From: Tritrichomonas musculus
Lineage: Eukaryota > Parabasalia > Tritrichomonadida > Tritrichomonadidae
NCBI GenBank assembly: GCA_039105265.1
Contig: JAPFFF010000038.1
Location: forward strand, 682,001-746,000
Direction: 5' to 3'
Length of the DNA: 64,000 nucleotides
Shown: piece by piece, positions 18,501 to 27,138 of the stretch
Position numbering within the stretch: position 1 is the stretch's first letter
How the letters are laid out: each line of letters starts with the position of its first letter
Made by a program: the position numbers and the translations under genes
Notes under the pieces: model-generated
Seen by the model: the letters and a program-made list of their open reading frames with translations, nothing else
Database searches by the model: none
What the model was told of the DNA's origin: nothing

Positions 18501-19738
18501 CTGTTTGTTGAGTTTGTTGGTAACATATTGTTGTTAACACTGTTTGTTAAATTCGTTTGGAGCACATTGTTATTTACATTACTTGTTGAGCTCATTTGAA
18601 ACGCACCGTTATTAACATTGTTGGTTAAATTCGTTTGTAACGCACTATTATTTGCACTGTTTGTTGAGTTTGTTGGTAACATATTGTTGTTAACACTGTT
18701 TGTTAAATTCGTTTGGAGCACATTGTTATTTACATTACTTGTTGAGCTCATTTGAAATGCACCGTTATTAACATTGTTGGTTAAATTCGTTTGTAACGCA
18801 CTATTATTTGCACTGTTTGTTGAGTTTGTTGGTAACATATTGTTACTAACACTGTTTGTTAAATTCGTTTGGAGCACATTGTTATTTACATTTCTTGTTG
18901 ACCTCGCTTGGAACATATTGTTACTAACACTGTTTGTTAAATTCGTTTGTAACGCACTATTATTTGCACTGTTTGTTGAGTTTGTTGGTAACATATTGTT
19001 GTTAACACTGTTTGTTAAATTCGTTTGGAGCACATTGTTATTTACATTACTTGTTGAGCTCATTTGAAACGCACCGTTATTAACATTGTTGGTTAAATTC
19101 GTTTGTAACGCACTATTATTTGCACTGTTTGTTGAGTTTGTTGGTAACATATTGTTGTTAACACTGTTTGTTAAATTCGTTTGGAGCACATTGTTATTTA
19201 CATTACTTGTTGAGCTCATTTGAAACGCACCGTTATTAACATTGTTGGTTAAATTCGTTTGTAACGCACTATTATTTGCACTGTTTGTTGAGTTTGTTGG
19301 TAACATATTGTTGTTAACACTGTTTGTTAAATTCGTTTGGAGCACATTGTTATTTACATTACTTGTTGAGCTCATTTGAAACACACCGTTATTAACATTG
19401 TTGGTTAAATTCGTTTGTAACGCACTATTATTTGCATTGTTTGTTGAGCCCGTTTGCAACTCATTGCTATTTTCATTGTTTGCAAAATTCGCTTGTGACG
19501 TATTGTTGATTGTATAGTGCACCAGATTGTTTGGTTTAACATAATGGTTATTGAACCATAAACGAACATTTCTAAGAGTCCAATGATGAGAAAAAATCTT
19601 TAAATAAGTATATGATTCTTCAAGAACATCATGCCTACTTTGCGACCGTTCTGGCCTAGAAAAATAGGCATTTGCTTGTCTATTTAGATATGCTAGTTCT
19701 GGTGCAGATGGATAATATCTCCTAGAGATATTATTCAT
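15593..19738 (-). CDS. MULE transposase (1381 aa)
   Basis: Domains in order: a unique N terminus (1 to about 75); an Asn-rich repeat region (about 78-647) built of 13-residue units such as NSVNNNMLPTNST and NSANNSALQTNLT; a FAR1/WRKY-GCM1-like zinc DNA-binding domain (about 660-760; CSRY, TRCSY, HNHP); and a MULE DDE transposase domain (about 830-1060). The catalytic candidates are Asp in SIDPTYPN near 864, Asp in SSDDDQN near 927 and Glu in NNFSESHN near 1042. Then come a SWIM zinc finger (WHCTCG to PCSH, about 1146-1168), two CCHC zinc knuckles near 1300 and 1335, and a Glu/Tyr tail. The gene is uninterrupted and sits inside matched terminal repeats, so it is the likely autonomous source protein. 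No clear host initiator precedes the ATG. Confidence 0.93.
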   Translation of the reverse strand: MNNISRRYYPSAPELAYLNRQANAYFSRPERSQSRHDVLEESYTYLKIFSHHWTLRNVRLWFNNHYVKPNNLVHYTINNTSQANFANNENSNELQTGSTNNANNSALQTNLTNNVNNGVFQMSSTSNVNNNVLQTNLTNSVNNNMLPTNSTNSANNSALQTNLTNNVNNGAFQMSSTSNVNNNVLQTNLTNSVNNNMLPTNSTNSANNSALQTNLTNNVNNGAFQMSSTSNVNNNVLQTNLTNSVNNNMLPTNSTNSANNSALQTNLTNSVSNNMFQARSTRNVNNNVLQTNLTNSVSNNMLPTNSTNSANNSALQTNLTNNVNNGAFQMSSTSNVNNNVLQTNLTNSVNNNMLPTNSTNSANNSALQTNLTNNVNNGAFQMSSTSNVNNNVLQTNLTNSVNNNMLPTNSTNSANNSALQTNLTNSVSNNMFQARSTRNVNNNVLQTNLTNSVSNNMLPTNSTNSANNSALQTNLTNNVNNGAFQMSSTSNVNNNVLQTNLTNSVNNNMLPTNSTNSANNSALQTNLTNNVNNGAFQMSSTSNVNNNVLQTNLTNSVNNNMLPTNSTNSANNSALQTNLTNSVSNNMFQARSTRNVNNGVFQMSSTSNVNNNVLQTNLTNSVNNNMLPTNSTNSANNSALQTNLTNNANNGFNFTNKSSFFRPDNLFSISSSDGKAFVNSIKKEAFAEGFQLTSLRKKDGEYNVLRCSRYNDPETRCSYRLNIQQYNVGKPDHFFKILNTSTISHNHPMNPLSFAHKNVDDDTKQVMNTMSKCNISSTKISDFLYESKSIRITSSQVRYVINQDKQKDNKIETEELIDKIVKEDGLYFVLDDPCGDVNYRRAIFTVTHDELDNLQKFGDFISIDPTYPNLTSNWTTIPLTVVGHARELRSGGVIFCSNVTSDVYTWVIKILANNLPCYNILRTISSDDDQNLEAAWNNIEQDPSCFHLSRIICIWHKIKNLKDEMKNVDMSKEDQDKVIKLFHEMAFTRNEDKCLELLQTIKQNYTKISSFINAFQEKYLRTSTKSFSKFTWSLGYISNNFSESHNSSIKNLLGNRSLTLVEMRDVITKAEMRRRTEKEYIKNRKIRKAIDQKTIELMRKFKIDRSISESIVGSMQKGDSLNLVQQGNSWIVEEQKTSDFYEVTNNDNQWHCTCGKLTSTGLPCSHILKVMREIQIEFAPESCLIAPRWILSEQMFENVMIKKLDEISIIQLRNDQPKSVKKRYTNITAKIHSIADIGSKTDENYEKTIGTLDKLENDLLGIKETKDARYRKCGRPRTSRLKRTNKNGNKVQKCQICKNNHNTSKCPHIKSVRDCINFEINTTASKRHCTICRSAGHFAKTCPALKLWKEVQEQNKNIEYEEEEEVIEYEYEEEEEEEIYE
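17790..19515 (-). repeat. In-frame 39-bp repeats with 156-bp and 468-bp higher order
   Basis: The Asn-rich part of the transposase is made of 39-bp (13-residue) units arranged in sets of four (156 bp). Three-set blocks recur at a 468-base spacing, for example the block near 18306-18599 repeated near 18774-19067. DNA identity between blocks is very high, so the amplification is recent and in frame. Confidence 0.9.
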
Positions 19739-20335
19739 AAATAAAATTAAAAAATGTTAAACGGTTTTTAAATAATAAACCTTCTAAAATTATAAACGTA
19801 ACTTGTATAAAATATAATATAATACATCACCAAGCTATGTAAATTATGTTAAATTTATTTTTAAATTAAATAATACATTTATTATTTCTTTTTTTTTAAG
19901 AATAAACTAAATTGATGATATACATAAAACAGAGAAACCGTTTAATTATATGAAATTTTTTTTTTAATTTAGTTCATCAAAGTTTGAGATTTACATTTTG
20001 AGCATACTTGTATAAGTATTTCTACATAAATCAATTGTAACTTCAACAACTGATTTTTTGATTGAAACTATACCTTTTTTGGAATATTTTTCTTCAAAAT
20101 AAATGATTTTTACTCATTTAGAATTTTTTTAGCACACTTTCCAATAAATTGATCATTACATTGTCTGATTTGAACCAAGATATTACCATTCTTGTTGTTT
20201 CATGATATTTAATTGAATTTTAACACAAATTTACTACATCATGTTGCCATTTTTTCTATCATTTAAGTGTAGTAATGATATTTATTAAGCAGTGGTTGAA
20301 TTCCAGTTCAGAGACTTTTATGCGTGACAATTACG
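19739..20335. other. AT-rich stretch inside the MULE, no gene seen
   Basis: This is the upstream region of the transposase gene. No open frame or repeat of note is present. Confidence 0.6.
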
Positions 20336-21310
20336 TTAATATTTCTTCATCCACAAATGAATCAGTTCAAAAATACTTGGATTCCTGACAAATTTGTTTA
20401 TTACCTCGAGTAGTATAGTATAGGCAGTAGTCTCTACATTTCTCCGCCTTCGCAGCTTCGAACCAATCTCATTTACAACTCGTTTGGCTCCAGCTATTCC
20501 AAGGGCTCCCATCCTTGGACCACATTCAAAATGATAGTTCACAATAAATGTGGCATATTTGTTAAAAATGGATGTCATTTTTTAAACCTTTAATATGATA
20601 TCTATCTTTATCTTGGTCTATTTAATATTCTGGAGAATCATCTGAATTGATTTTATTCATTATACAACTTTTTTTAAATGTTTTTTTCGTTGATATGTTC
20701 AAATATGCCCTTAAATAAAATCATTAATACTACCAAATATAAAGTTAACATATTCATTTTTATAACGTGAATTCTAGTTACATGGGCTTTCTTATACCAA
20801 TCTTCATATTATGTATTCCTATATTTTCCTCCAACATTAGATTTTTTCTTTTCTAAAGGATATTTGGAGCAAATTCGGTAAATTAAACAGGATTATCTCT
20901 AAAACATGATTTATAGTCTGCTTCTGGATCAACATCAGTTACTTTATCTGTAAAACAATTATACAGTATTTCAATTTGCAAAAAAAATTTGTTGGCTATC
21001 TGGTTGTGCATCATGTTTATTCATTTCTTTTTCATAAAATAACATGTCTTTTACATTTATCATGATCAATCAATCGCAAAAATAATTCTTTTTACGCTTA
21101 ATCAGACATTAAAAATTTGATTCCAATCTTAACTTCAACCCTTCAATACTCAATTCTAGATATCTTTAATTGAGTATTCATTTGTTGTTTATTAACAGGT
21201 AACTGTTTAAGAATATCATTTACCTATTCAACGTCATTGGTATTTATATATTCATATAAATCATCAATAATATGTTTAATATTGATAATTTCAGTAACTT
21301 TATTATTATT
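20336..21310 (-). pseudogene. Heavily decayed gene inside the MULE
   Basis: Minus-strand translation gives protein-like segments broken by many in-frame stops and frame changes. From the 5' side these include NKVTEIINIKHIIDDLYEY, VNDILKQLPVNKQQMNTQL, KELFLRLIDHDKCKRHVIL, KVTDVDPEADYKSCFRDNP and LMLEENIGIHNMKIGIRKP. The last part is an 80-residue open stretch (20336-20578) that includes GPRMGALGIAGAKRVV and ends LIHLWMKKY. Several stops are TAA/TAG where CAA/CAG would be plausible. The family is unrecognised. It could be a second transposon gene or captured host DNA, as in Pack-MULEs. It is far more decayed than the transposase. Confidence 0.5.
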
Positions 21311-22410
21311 AAAATATAGGATAAAAAATTAAAAAGTTTGGTTTGTTTACATATATTCTCAAAGGTCATTCTGGGGAAGTTTATGGAAGGTCTTTGAAGG
21401 TCGTTAAAGGTGCTCGGAGTTGTTTACAGCATAACACAATTAGCATATCTACTCTCTTTTCAAAAGCAAACTTTAAAATTTATACTATACCACATAGAAA
21501 AGACCAAACACAATTTAAATGAATAAATTACTTATTGAATATTATTTTTATGAACATTTGATATTTTAATAGATTAAAAATAAAAATATTGGAATAATTA
21601 ATATTTAACTAAAATTGTGAGAGCTTTAACAAATTTTGAAAAAATTAAGAAAAAATTCAAATATTTAATTATTGTAGGATATCTTACAATATTATAAGAT
21701 ATTAAAAAAAATGCTAGTAAAATCCTAAAGTTTTAATAAATATGAATAGTTTTTTTTTTTTATTTTTTAATTTATAGCAACATGGTTTCAGAATTATTTC
21801 AATGTAGTATTTTAAAATCTCAATTAATCATTTTTTTCATCTTATTTGTACAAATTTATTTGAACTAACTGTTTTTACAGAAATTTATTCGACTTTTTCT
21901 CAGTAATATAATTTAATATTAAATCAATACATTTTAAAAGGATACGCCAACTGTTTAAAAATCTAATTTTTCTTTTATGAGCTTATTTTTTTTAAAAAAA
22001 TGAGACATAGGTTGATTAAATGAAAGTTTGTTTTTCGAAATAATTTTAATTATAAATTTTCTGCTAGATTTGGAATTCAGGGAGTAGCCATTAGTGTCAA
22101 TATTATTATCTTTAATAAAAGTAACGTATTTTATACTGTTTTTTTGGCAATACATTACATATTATTATTTAATCTGGTTTTAATATGGTCATAGGGGCGC
22201 TTGCTGTATATTTTATTATCTTTTTGAGAAATTAGTTTTGTGGATAATATATCTTTTTGAAGATTTCCATATTAATTATTACCAATTTTGAATATCAAGC
22301 TTAAATTAGAGAAAAATACCAGTAACTTCAAGAATATTATTGTAATTATGTCGCTATATTCAATAATAGTTTCATTTCGGTATAATTATCAATCTAAAAT
22401 TTAATTTCAT
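21311..22410. other. AT-rich right arm of the MULE, no supported gene
   Basis: Contains a 66-codon minus ORF (21955-22155) with no recognisable features, not called as a gene. A purine-rich stretch with repeated GAAGGTC lies near 21380-21410. Confidence 0.5.
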
Positions 22411-22576
22411 AAAAAGTTCTTATTACATTTATCAAAAAGTTCTTATTACATTTATCAAAAAGTTCTTATTACATTTATCAAAAAGTTCTTATTACATTTA
22501 TCAAAAAGTTCTTATTACATTTATCAAAAAGTTATTATTTTTGAATACTGTGATGGTCACTTCACCATAACAGTGT
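22411..22576 (-). repeat. Right terminal inverted repeat of the MULE
   Basis: Five full 23-bp subrepeats and a partial one (22411-22540), then the shared end sequence and the palindromic tip, inverse to 13522-13650. One base differs in the tip palindrome (GTGATGGTC against the mirrored GTTATGGTC). Confidence 0.9.
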
Positions 22577-23838
22577 TATATCTATTCTACCCCTTTAAAA
22601 ATTGAAATAATAAAAATATAATAATTCAAAATTTGTGTACATTGAATATTCAAAAACAAAAAAATGTTCTTCTTCTATAATTATGCAATCATAATTGTTT
22701 TATCCCATATATCCCAATAAAGTTATCGACAAAAAATATTAGTTTTGGCCTGAGAATTTGTATTTTTCTTCTTTATTTCACGAGATATTAAAATCAAAAA
22801 ATTTTCTATAAGAGTTTGTTTTTAATAAAAAAAATTCTTCTGATATTTTTTTATTCTTATTCTATTTTTATAAAAAAATATCAAAAATATTAACTTTTGA
22901 ATTTTTTCTTCTATTCAAAAAATTGAGAGAAATTTAAGCTTACCCTTAATAAAATATTTAAATATTTCAATCAAATTATGCATGGAAAAATCAAAAACGC
23001 CTATTCAATTTTTTCCCAACTACTCAATTTTTCACTTTTTCTAAAGGCGTTTTTGATCAATATTTTTTAAAAGAATCAAAAACGCCACATTTGACCTTCT
23101 GCCAGGTAAAATTAAAAAACTCGTTTTTTCAAAAACGCCAGGTTTTTATTTTCATTCAAAAAAATAAAAATTAGAACATTTATATTGCATTAAAAAAAAT
23201 CAATATCTATTATTAAAACAGGGATGTTTATCGATAGTGTCCGATAACGGTTAAATACGTTGCCAATATTATCGATATTATCGAGAGTAGAGTAAGATAA
23301 CCGATACTATCCGATAATAAATATCATTATCGATAAAAACGGTTTTTATCATGGACAATAATGACCGATATTTTTAACTTTTTTAAGGTAAAGAAAAGAT
23401 ATTTACTAGAAATTATGGCTATTTAATTGTTATATAATTATATAAAAGTTATTTTTTCAAGTAATGACATATAAAAAAGCTTGTATGTACAAAAGATCAA
23501 ATTATTAAAAAAGATTTTTTATATTTCATAGGAAATTACCTTTTATTATAATAAAAGATAAGTAATATATTATAATTCTAATAATATTTAAGTATGAAAT
23601 TTAAAATCAATAAAGATAATTTTATTTTGGTAAAAAAATTAAATTTTTCAAAAAGTGAACAAGATAACTTTTTGTAAATTAATAAAATTCTCTCCATTTC
23701 TCAAAATATTTTTAGACTTGATATTCTTTTAATAAAAAAAAAAAACGCAAATTATTTTAGTAGCATTGCATTAATATTTCATTACATATTAAGATTCGTT
23801 AATTTGCAAATATGGAAATAATTTCATACTGAGAAGAT
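22577..23838. other. Intergenic region with hairpin and repeat debris
   Basis: No gene seen. It contains a partial copy of the TTAGTTTTGGCCTGA repeat (about 22740-22800), TTAAGGGTAAGCTT in inverted orientation near 22940, and an inverted pair ATCAAAAACGCC / GGCGTTTTTGAT (about 22990 and 23045). Two further AAAAACGCC copies follow, then a CGATA-rich stretch at 23219-23362. Confidence 0.6.
23219..23362. mobile_element. Possible hAT-type transposon end or solo fragment
   Basis: CAGGGATGTTTATCGATAGT resembles the CAGGG start of hAT terminal repeats. It is followed by a dense cluster of CGATA/TATCG motifs of the subterminal type. No partner end or 8-bp duplication was found, so this is a weak call. 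Confidence 0.25.
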
Positions 23839-24257
23839 ATGAGGAAATTATCGTCTTATAACTTTGTTCTTAATCACAATCTTTTTTTGTTGGCCAATCG
23901 CAACATTCATGAGTGATGGTTCTCTCAGTCAAATAAACGTCAATGCTCTAAATTATAAGAAGTATAATGTTTTCCTTTGTGCTTGTAAAGGAGAGAATTT
24001 AAAGGTTGTCCAATATCTTGCAACATTGAAAAAGTTGAGCTTAAAAGCTAAAGATACTAATGGGGAATAGAGCATTACATATTGCTTGCGCACAAGGAAA
24101 TTATGACTGGGTAAAATATCTAGTGCATTTAAAGATTTTCGACTAGGAAGATAAAAATGATGATAAAACAGCGCTTGAGGTTACTGAAGGGCATAAAAAT
24201 GATATAATTGAATTACTATCAAATCCGTGGTTTTCCATATTTTCAATAAAATTTTAA
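23839..24257 (+). pseudogene. Ankyrin-repeat protein pseudogene
   Basis: Starts MRKLSSYNFVLNHNLFLLAN at 23839. It changes frame near 23905-23915 into SQINVNALNYKKYNVFLCA and an ankyrin-like stretch (LKVVQYLATLKKLSLKAKD). It shifts again near 24066 into ALHIACAQGNYDWVKYLVH, and has an in-frame TAG near 24147 before the final LEVTEGHKNDIIELL segment. About two frameshifts and one stop are enough to call it dead. The ALHIACAQGN and HKNDIIELL motifs are typical ankyrin repeats, a very large family in trichomonads. The remnant is short, about two repeats. Confidence 0.75.
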
Positions 24258-24431
24258 TTAAAGCATAATTTTACTAATTTTTATTTTTTTTATTTGTTAA
24301 AAAGCAATATTATGTTATTTGTATAACTCAAATGCTTCATTTCAAAAAAAAAGGGTGCAGAATAAATTTTGTGAAATTTGAAAGCTAAAGGTCAAATATG
24401 CATTCAAAATTATTAAAATCTTTATTTTCAT

Positions 24432-25091
24432 ATGCATAGTGACTTAAGCAGAACAATTCCACATAAACCTGTATTATTTATTGATTTTGATCAAACAATG
24501 ACAAATGGGGATGACTTAATTAAACCACTAGTTCATTCAATATATGAAATAGCATATGAAAGAGGAGCAAATAAAAGATTACTTGATTTTATAGGCCAAA
24601 AAGCTCGTTCAGAAGGTAAGTATGGCATATATAATTTTATACTGGCATTTTGTCAAAATAATATGACCAAATTTAATGAATTTTGTGATGAACTATTCAA
24701 AAGAATAGATTATAGCTCAATTCACCGTGATGACAAATTATTCGAGGTCATGAAAAGATGTTCTAAAAAATATGATTTATACATTCTAACTAATAATCAT
24801 AGAAAACACGTTGATATTGGACTCAGACAATTATTTGGTGTTGGTATAGACGAAATAGATTTCATTAAAAGTTTTGACATTTTGGAAACTTATCATGATG
24901 AACGATTTTGGGGAAAGCAAATGGAAGGATCTCTTGAACAGGCATGCAAAAGAGTTGGTGCAACTCCAGATGAATGTACAATGATAGATGATATGAGAGA
25001 AAATTTGAATATGGCAAAAAAAATTGGAATGAAAACTATTTTGGTTAAAAAAAATAATTTATCTAATATTTTGGAAAAATTGCTCCAATAG
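24432..25091 (+). CDS. HAD-superfamily hydrolase (219 aa)
   Basis: Motif I is LFIDFDQTMTNG at about residues 15-26, with the nucleophile and acid/base Asp pair. Motif II is YILTNN near 117-122. A Lys in the WGKQMEGS region may supply motif III, and motif IV is MIDDMRENLNMAKKIGMKTI near 191-210. The insertion between motifs I and II is helical, as in subfamily I phosphatases of the epoxide-hydrolase/nucleotidase type. The substrate is unknown: a small phosphate monoester is likely from the family, but nothing specifies it. No signal or membrane segment, so cytosolic. The ATG is the only Met before motif I; a TCATA motif directly precedes it, implying an almost leaderless transcript. Confidence 0.88.
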   Translation: MHSDLSRTIPHKPVLFIDFDQTMTNGDDLIKPLVHSIYEIAYERGANKRLLDFIGQKARSEGKYGIYNFILAFCQNNMTKFNEFCDELFKRIDYSSIHRDDKLFEVMKRCSKKYDLYILTNNHRKHVDIGLRQLFGVGIDEIDFIKSFDILETYHDERFWGKQMEGSLEQACKRVGATPDECTMIDDMRENLNMAKKIGMKTILVKKNNLSNILEKLLQ

Positions 25092-26040
25092 CATTTAAGA
25101 TGCTTGTTAAATACCGTTTATATATGGAATTAACATTTCTAAGTTAAGCTTTGATTTTGAAAATGCTTATTATGAACCATATTTTCAAATATTTTTCATA
25201 ATCATAAGGTTAGATTGTTAATTTTAATAATTTTATAAATCAATATAATAATAATTACGTTGAAATGTAATTTTTTGATTTGATATTTCCAAAATTTGAT
25301 CGTTTTTTCATTTTAATTCAATTTTTTTCAAAAAAAGTTGTGAAAAAGCTGTACTCATATAACTCACTTATAAATGTATTTATTTTATTATTTCTTACAG
25401 TATTTATCAAAGCAAATTATATAAATAAGCTTTGTAATGTTTGACCTTTGTAAATTTTATATATATTTTTATACATAAAACAGATTTATTAAAATATATT
25501 ATATTTCATAGGTTTGAAACCTAGGTTTTTTACAGTATGAACGAATTTAATTGAAAAAGTTTTGAAACTATTTCTATTTTGAAAAGAAATGTCCACAATT
25601 GAGAGAGGACATTAAAGACTTAAGTCTTTCAATAAATACCTAATCATTTTCACATGAAGATCTATATAAATTTCTGTTGGTGATCGCCTTTTTCAGAATA
25701 TCCATATTTTATCTCATGTATTTAAATATTGTATTTAAAAATTCAAAGCAACTGCTTTTTTTTCTGAATGTTTTTTAAAAAAAATTGAGTAGGTTATCCT
25801 TTTTTTATATCTTTAATATTCTGATCAAAAAAGTTTAAATTCTGATTTATTTCAAATTTCTTTCTTTATTAATTAATGAAAATTATTTATTTGTTTTTTA
25901 TTATAAGATTTTTATGATATTTGTGAAAAAAATTATTAATAATATTTTTCAATGAAGGATTAATTCAATCAAATTTTGAAAAGCAAAAAAACAAATATTT
26001 CAAAATAGATTAATATAGAAAAAGTCATAACCACATTTAA
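25092..26040. other. AT-rich intergenic region
   Basis: No gene is seen. It holds a perfect 16-base palindrome AAAGACTTAAGTCTTT at 25614-25629. A TCATAAC motif at 26025-26031 could be the initiator of the Myb gene (leader about 14 bases). Confidence 0.6.
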
Positions 26041-27138
26041 ATGAAAAGTGTGAGTAGTTCGCAAGCAAAAAAGAGAATGTCCATTCCATTACCTCAAATC
26101 AATTACAATTCATATAAGAAAGCTCCTACTATGTTTAATAAAACTGAAAAAGAAAAAATAGATGAGTTTTCAATTCCACCAAATTTTGATTTTAACTGCG
26201 ATAACAGCCAATATTTGGATGATGTATTAATATTAAATCAAGATGGGTTTACTCAAGAGGAACAAGAGATTCAAATAACAAATAATAATGATAATGATGG
26301 AAGCCTTGAACAAACCTTAAACTTGAATGAGAAATATATTGATGAATCAAATCAACAAACAGATCAAATGAATAAAATCTTATCAGTATTGAATAATATT
26401 TTGGAAGAAAATAATATTAAGCCTCAAAAATCTAATACAAATCCAACAAATTTAAATGAAATGTTAGAATTTATGGCAAACAATAATATTTCTATAAATG
26501 AAAATTCATTTAAAAATGAAAAAAATATTTTTTTTCAAATTAAAGATGAATCAAAAAATATAATGCCAAGTGTTAAAAAATCACCAAAGAAATTTTCAGA
26601 TGAAGAAGATACTCTATTAAAAAATATTGTTAAATGTTTCGGGGCAAAAAATTGGAAATTTATTGCATTTTTAATGCCTAACAAAACATCTAGGCAGTGT
26701 AGAGATAGATATATGAATTATTTAGCTCCTGGTTTTATTCATACTGAATGGACAATTGAAGAAGATACACTTTTAGCTCAAAAATTTAGAGAGTTGGGAC
26801 CAAAATGGACAAAAATTCAAAAATATTTTCCTTCACGGACAGCAAATGCGATAAAAAATCGGTATAATTATACTATTCGTAAAGTTCTACAACGACCTCA
26901 TTTACTTCAGAATTTTAACTCACAAATTGATAAAAGCAAAGGGAAATGCAATTATAAAAATGTTCCAAAGTTAAATAAAAAAGAAGAAAAAAGTGAATAT
27001 GATGATATTAAATTCGAAATTTATCATGCAGATATTAATAATACTAATATAGATAATTACAACAGTTATGAATGCTTTTTGGGAAATATAGATGTCAACG
27101 AAAATGATTTATTTTTAAATTATTTAAATAACAATTAA
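26041..27138 (+). CDS. Two-repeat Myb/SANT DNA-binding protein (365 aa)
   Basis: The N-terminal half (1 to about 180) is Asn/Gln/Glu-rich and probably disordered. Two adjacent Myb repeats follow. Repeat 1 is at about 183-232 (KKFSDEEDTLLKNIV, NWKFIAFLMPNKTSRQCRDR), with Phe in place of the first Trp. Repeat 2 is at about 237-285 (EWTIEEDTLLAQKFREL, KWTKIQKYFPSRTANAIKNR). A short basic and then Asn/Asp-rich tail ends the protein. Trichomonads have many such R2R3-like Myb proteins, some of which bind gene-specific promoter elements; the target here is unknown. Nuclear location is inferred. Confidence 0.93.
   Translation: MKSVSSSQAKKRMSIPLPQINYNSYKKAPTMFNKTEKEKIDEFSIPPNFDFNCDNSQYLDDVLILNQDGFTQEEQEIQITNNNDNDGSLEQTLNLNEKYIDESNQQTDQMNKILSVLNNILEENNIKPQKSNTNPTNLNEMLEFMANNNISINENSFKNEKNIFFQIKDESKNIMPSVKKSPKKFSDEEDTLLKNIVKCFGAKNWKFIAFLMPNKTSRQCRDRYMNYLAPGFIHTEWTIEEDTLLAQKFRELGPKWTKIQKYFPSRTANAIKNRYNYTIRKVLQRPHLLQNFNSQIDKSKGKCNYKNVPKLNKKEEKSEYDDIKFEIYHADINNTNIDNYNSYECFLGNIDVNENDLFLNYLNNN

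Larger units (their letters stand above)
13522..22576. mobile_element. Mutator-like (MULE) DNA transposon, about 9.05 kb
   Basis: The two ends are inverted copies. Each begins ACACTGTTATGGTGAAGTGA and continues through ATTCAAAAATAATAA into 23-bp subrepeats (AACTTTTTGATAAATGTAATAAG). Inside are a full-length MULE transposase gene on the minus strand, two minisatellites and a decayed gene. Flanking 9-base windows (ATAAATAGC on the left, TATATCTAT on the right) do not match, so the usual 9-bp duplication is either lost or the exact ends are offset. The uninterrupted transposase and the near-identical termini suggest fairly recent activity. Confidence 0.85.

Noticed and set aside
17715-19067. Plus-strand ORFs with hydrophobic repeats (FVCNALLFALFVEFVGNILL type)
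   Set aside because: Antisense shadow of the Asn-rich repeats of the transposase; the hydrophobic look comes from complementing AAT/AAC codons.
20336-21310. Alternative genetic code (TAA/TAG = Gln)
   Set aside because: The surrounding intact genes use normal stops and the relic also has frame changes and TGA stops; CAA/CAG to TAA/TAG transitions in a dead gene explain it.
21955-22155. 66-codon minus ORF in the right arm of the MULE
   Set aside because: Lys/Asn/Phe-rich composition expected from AT-rich DNA; no motif, no promoter.
13522-22576. A 9-bp target duplication for the MULE
   Set aside because: The flanking windows next to the shared tip do not match directly; claiming one would need shifting the boundary without support.
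25614-25629. 16-base perfect palindrome as an operator
   Set aside because: A single palindrome far from either gene start in AT-rich DNA; no second copy or other support.
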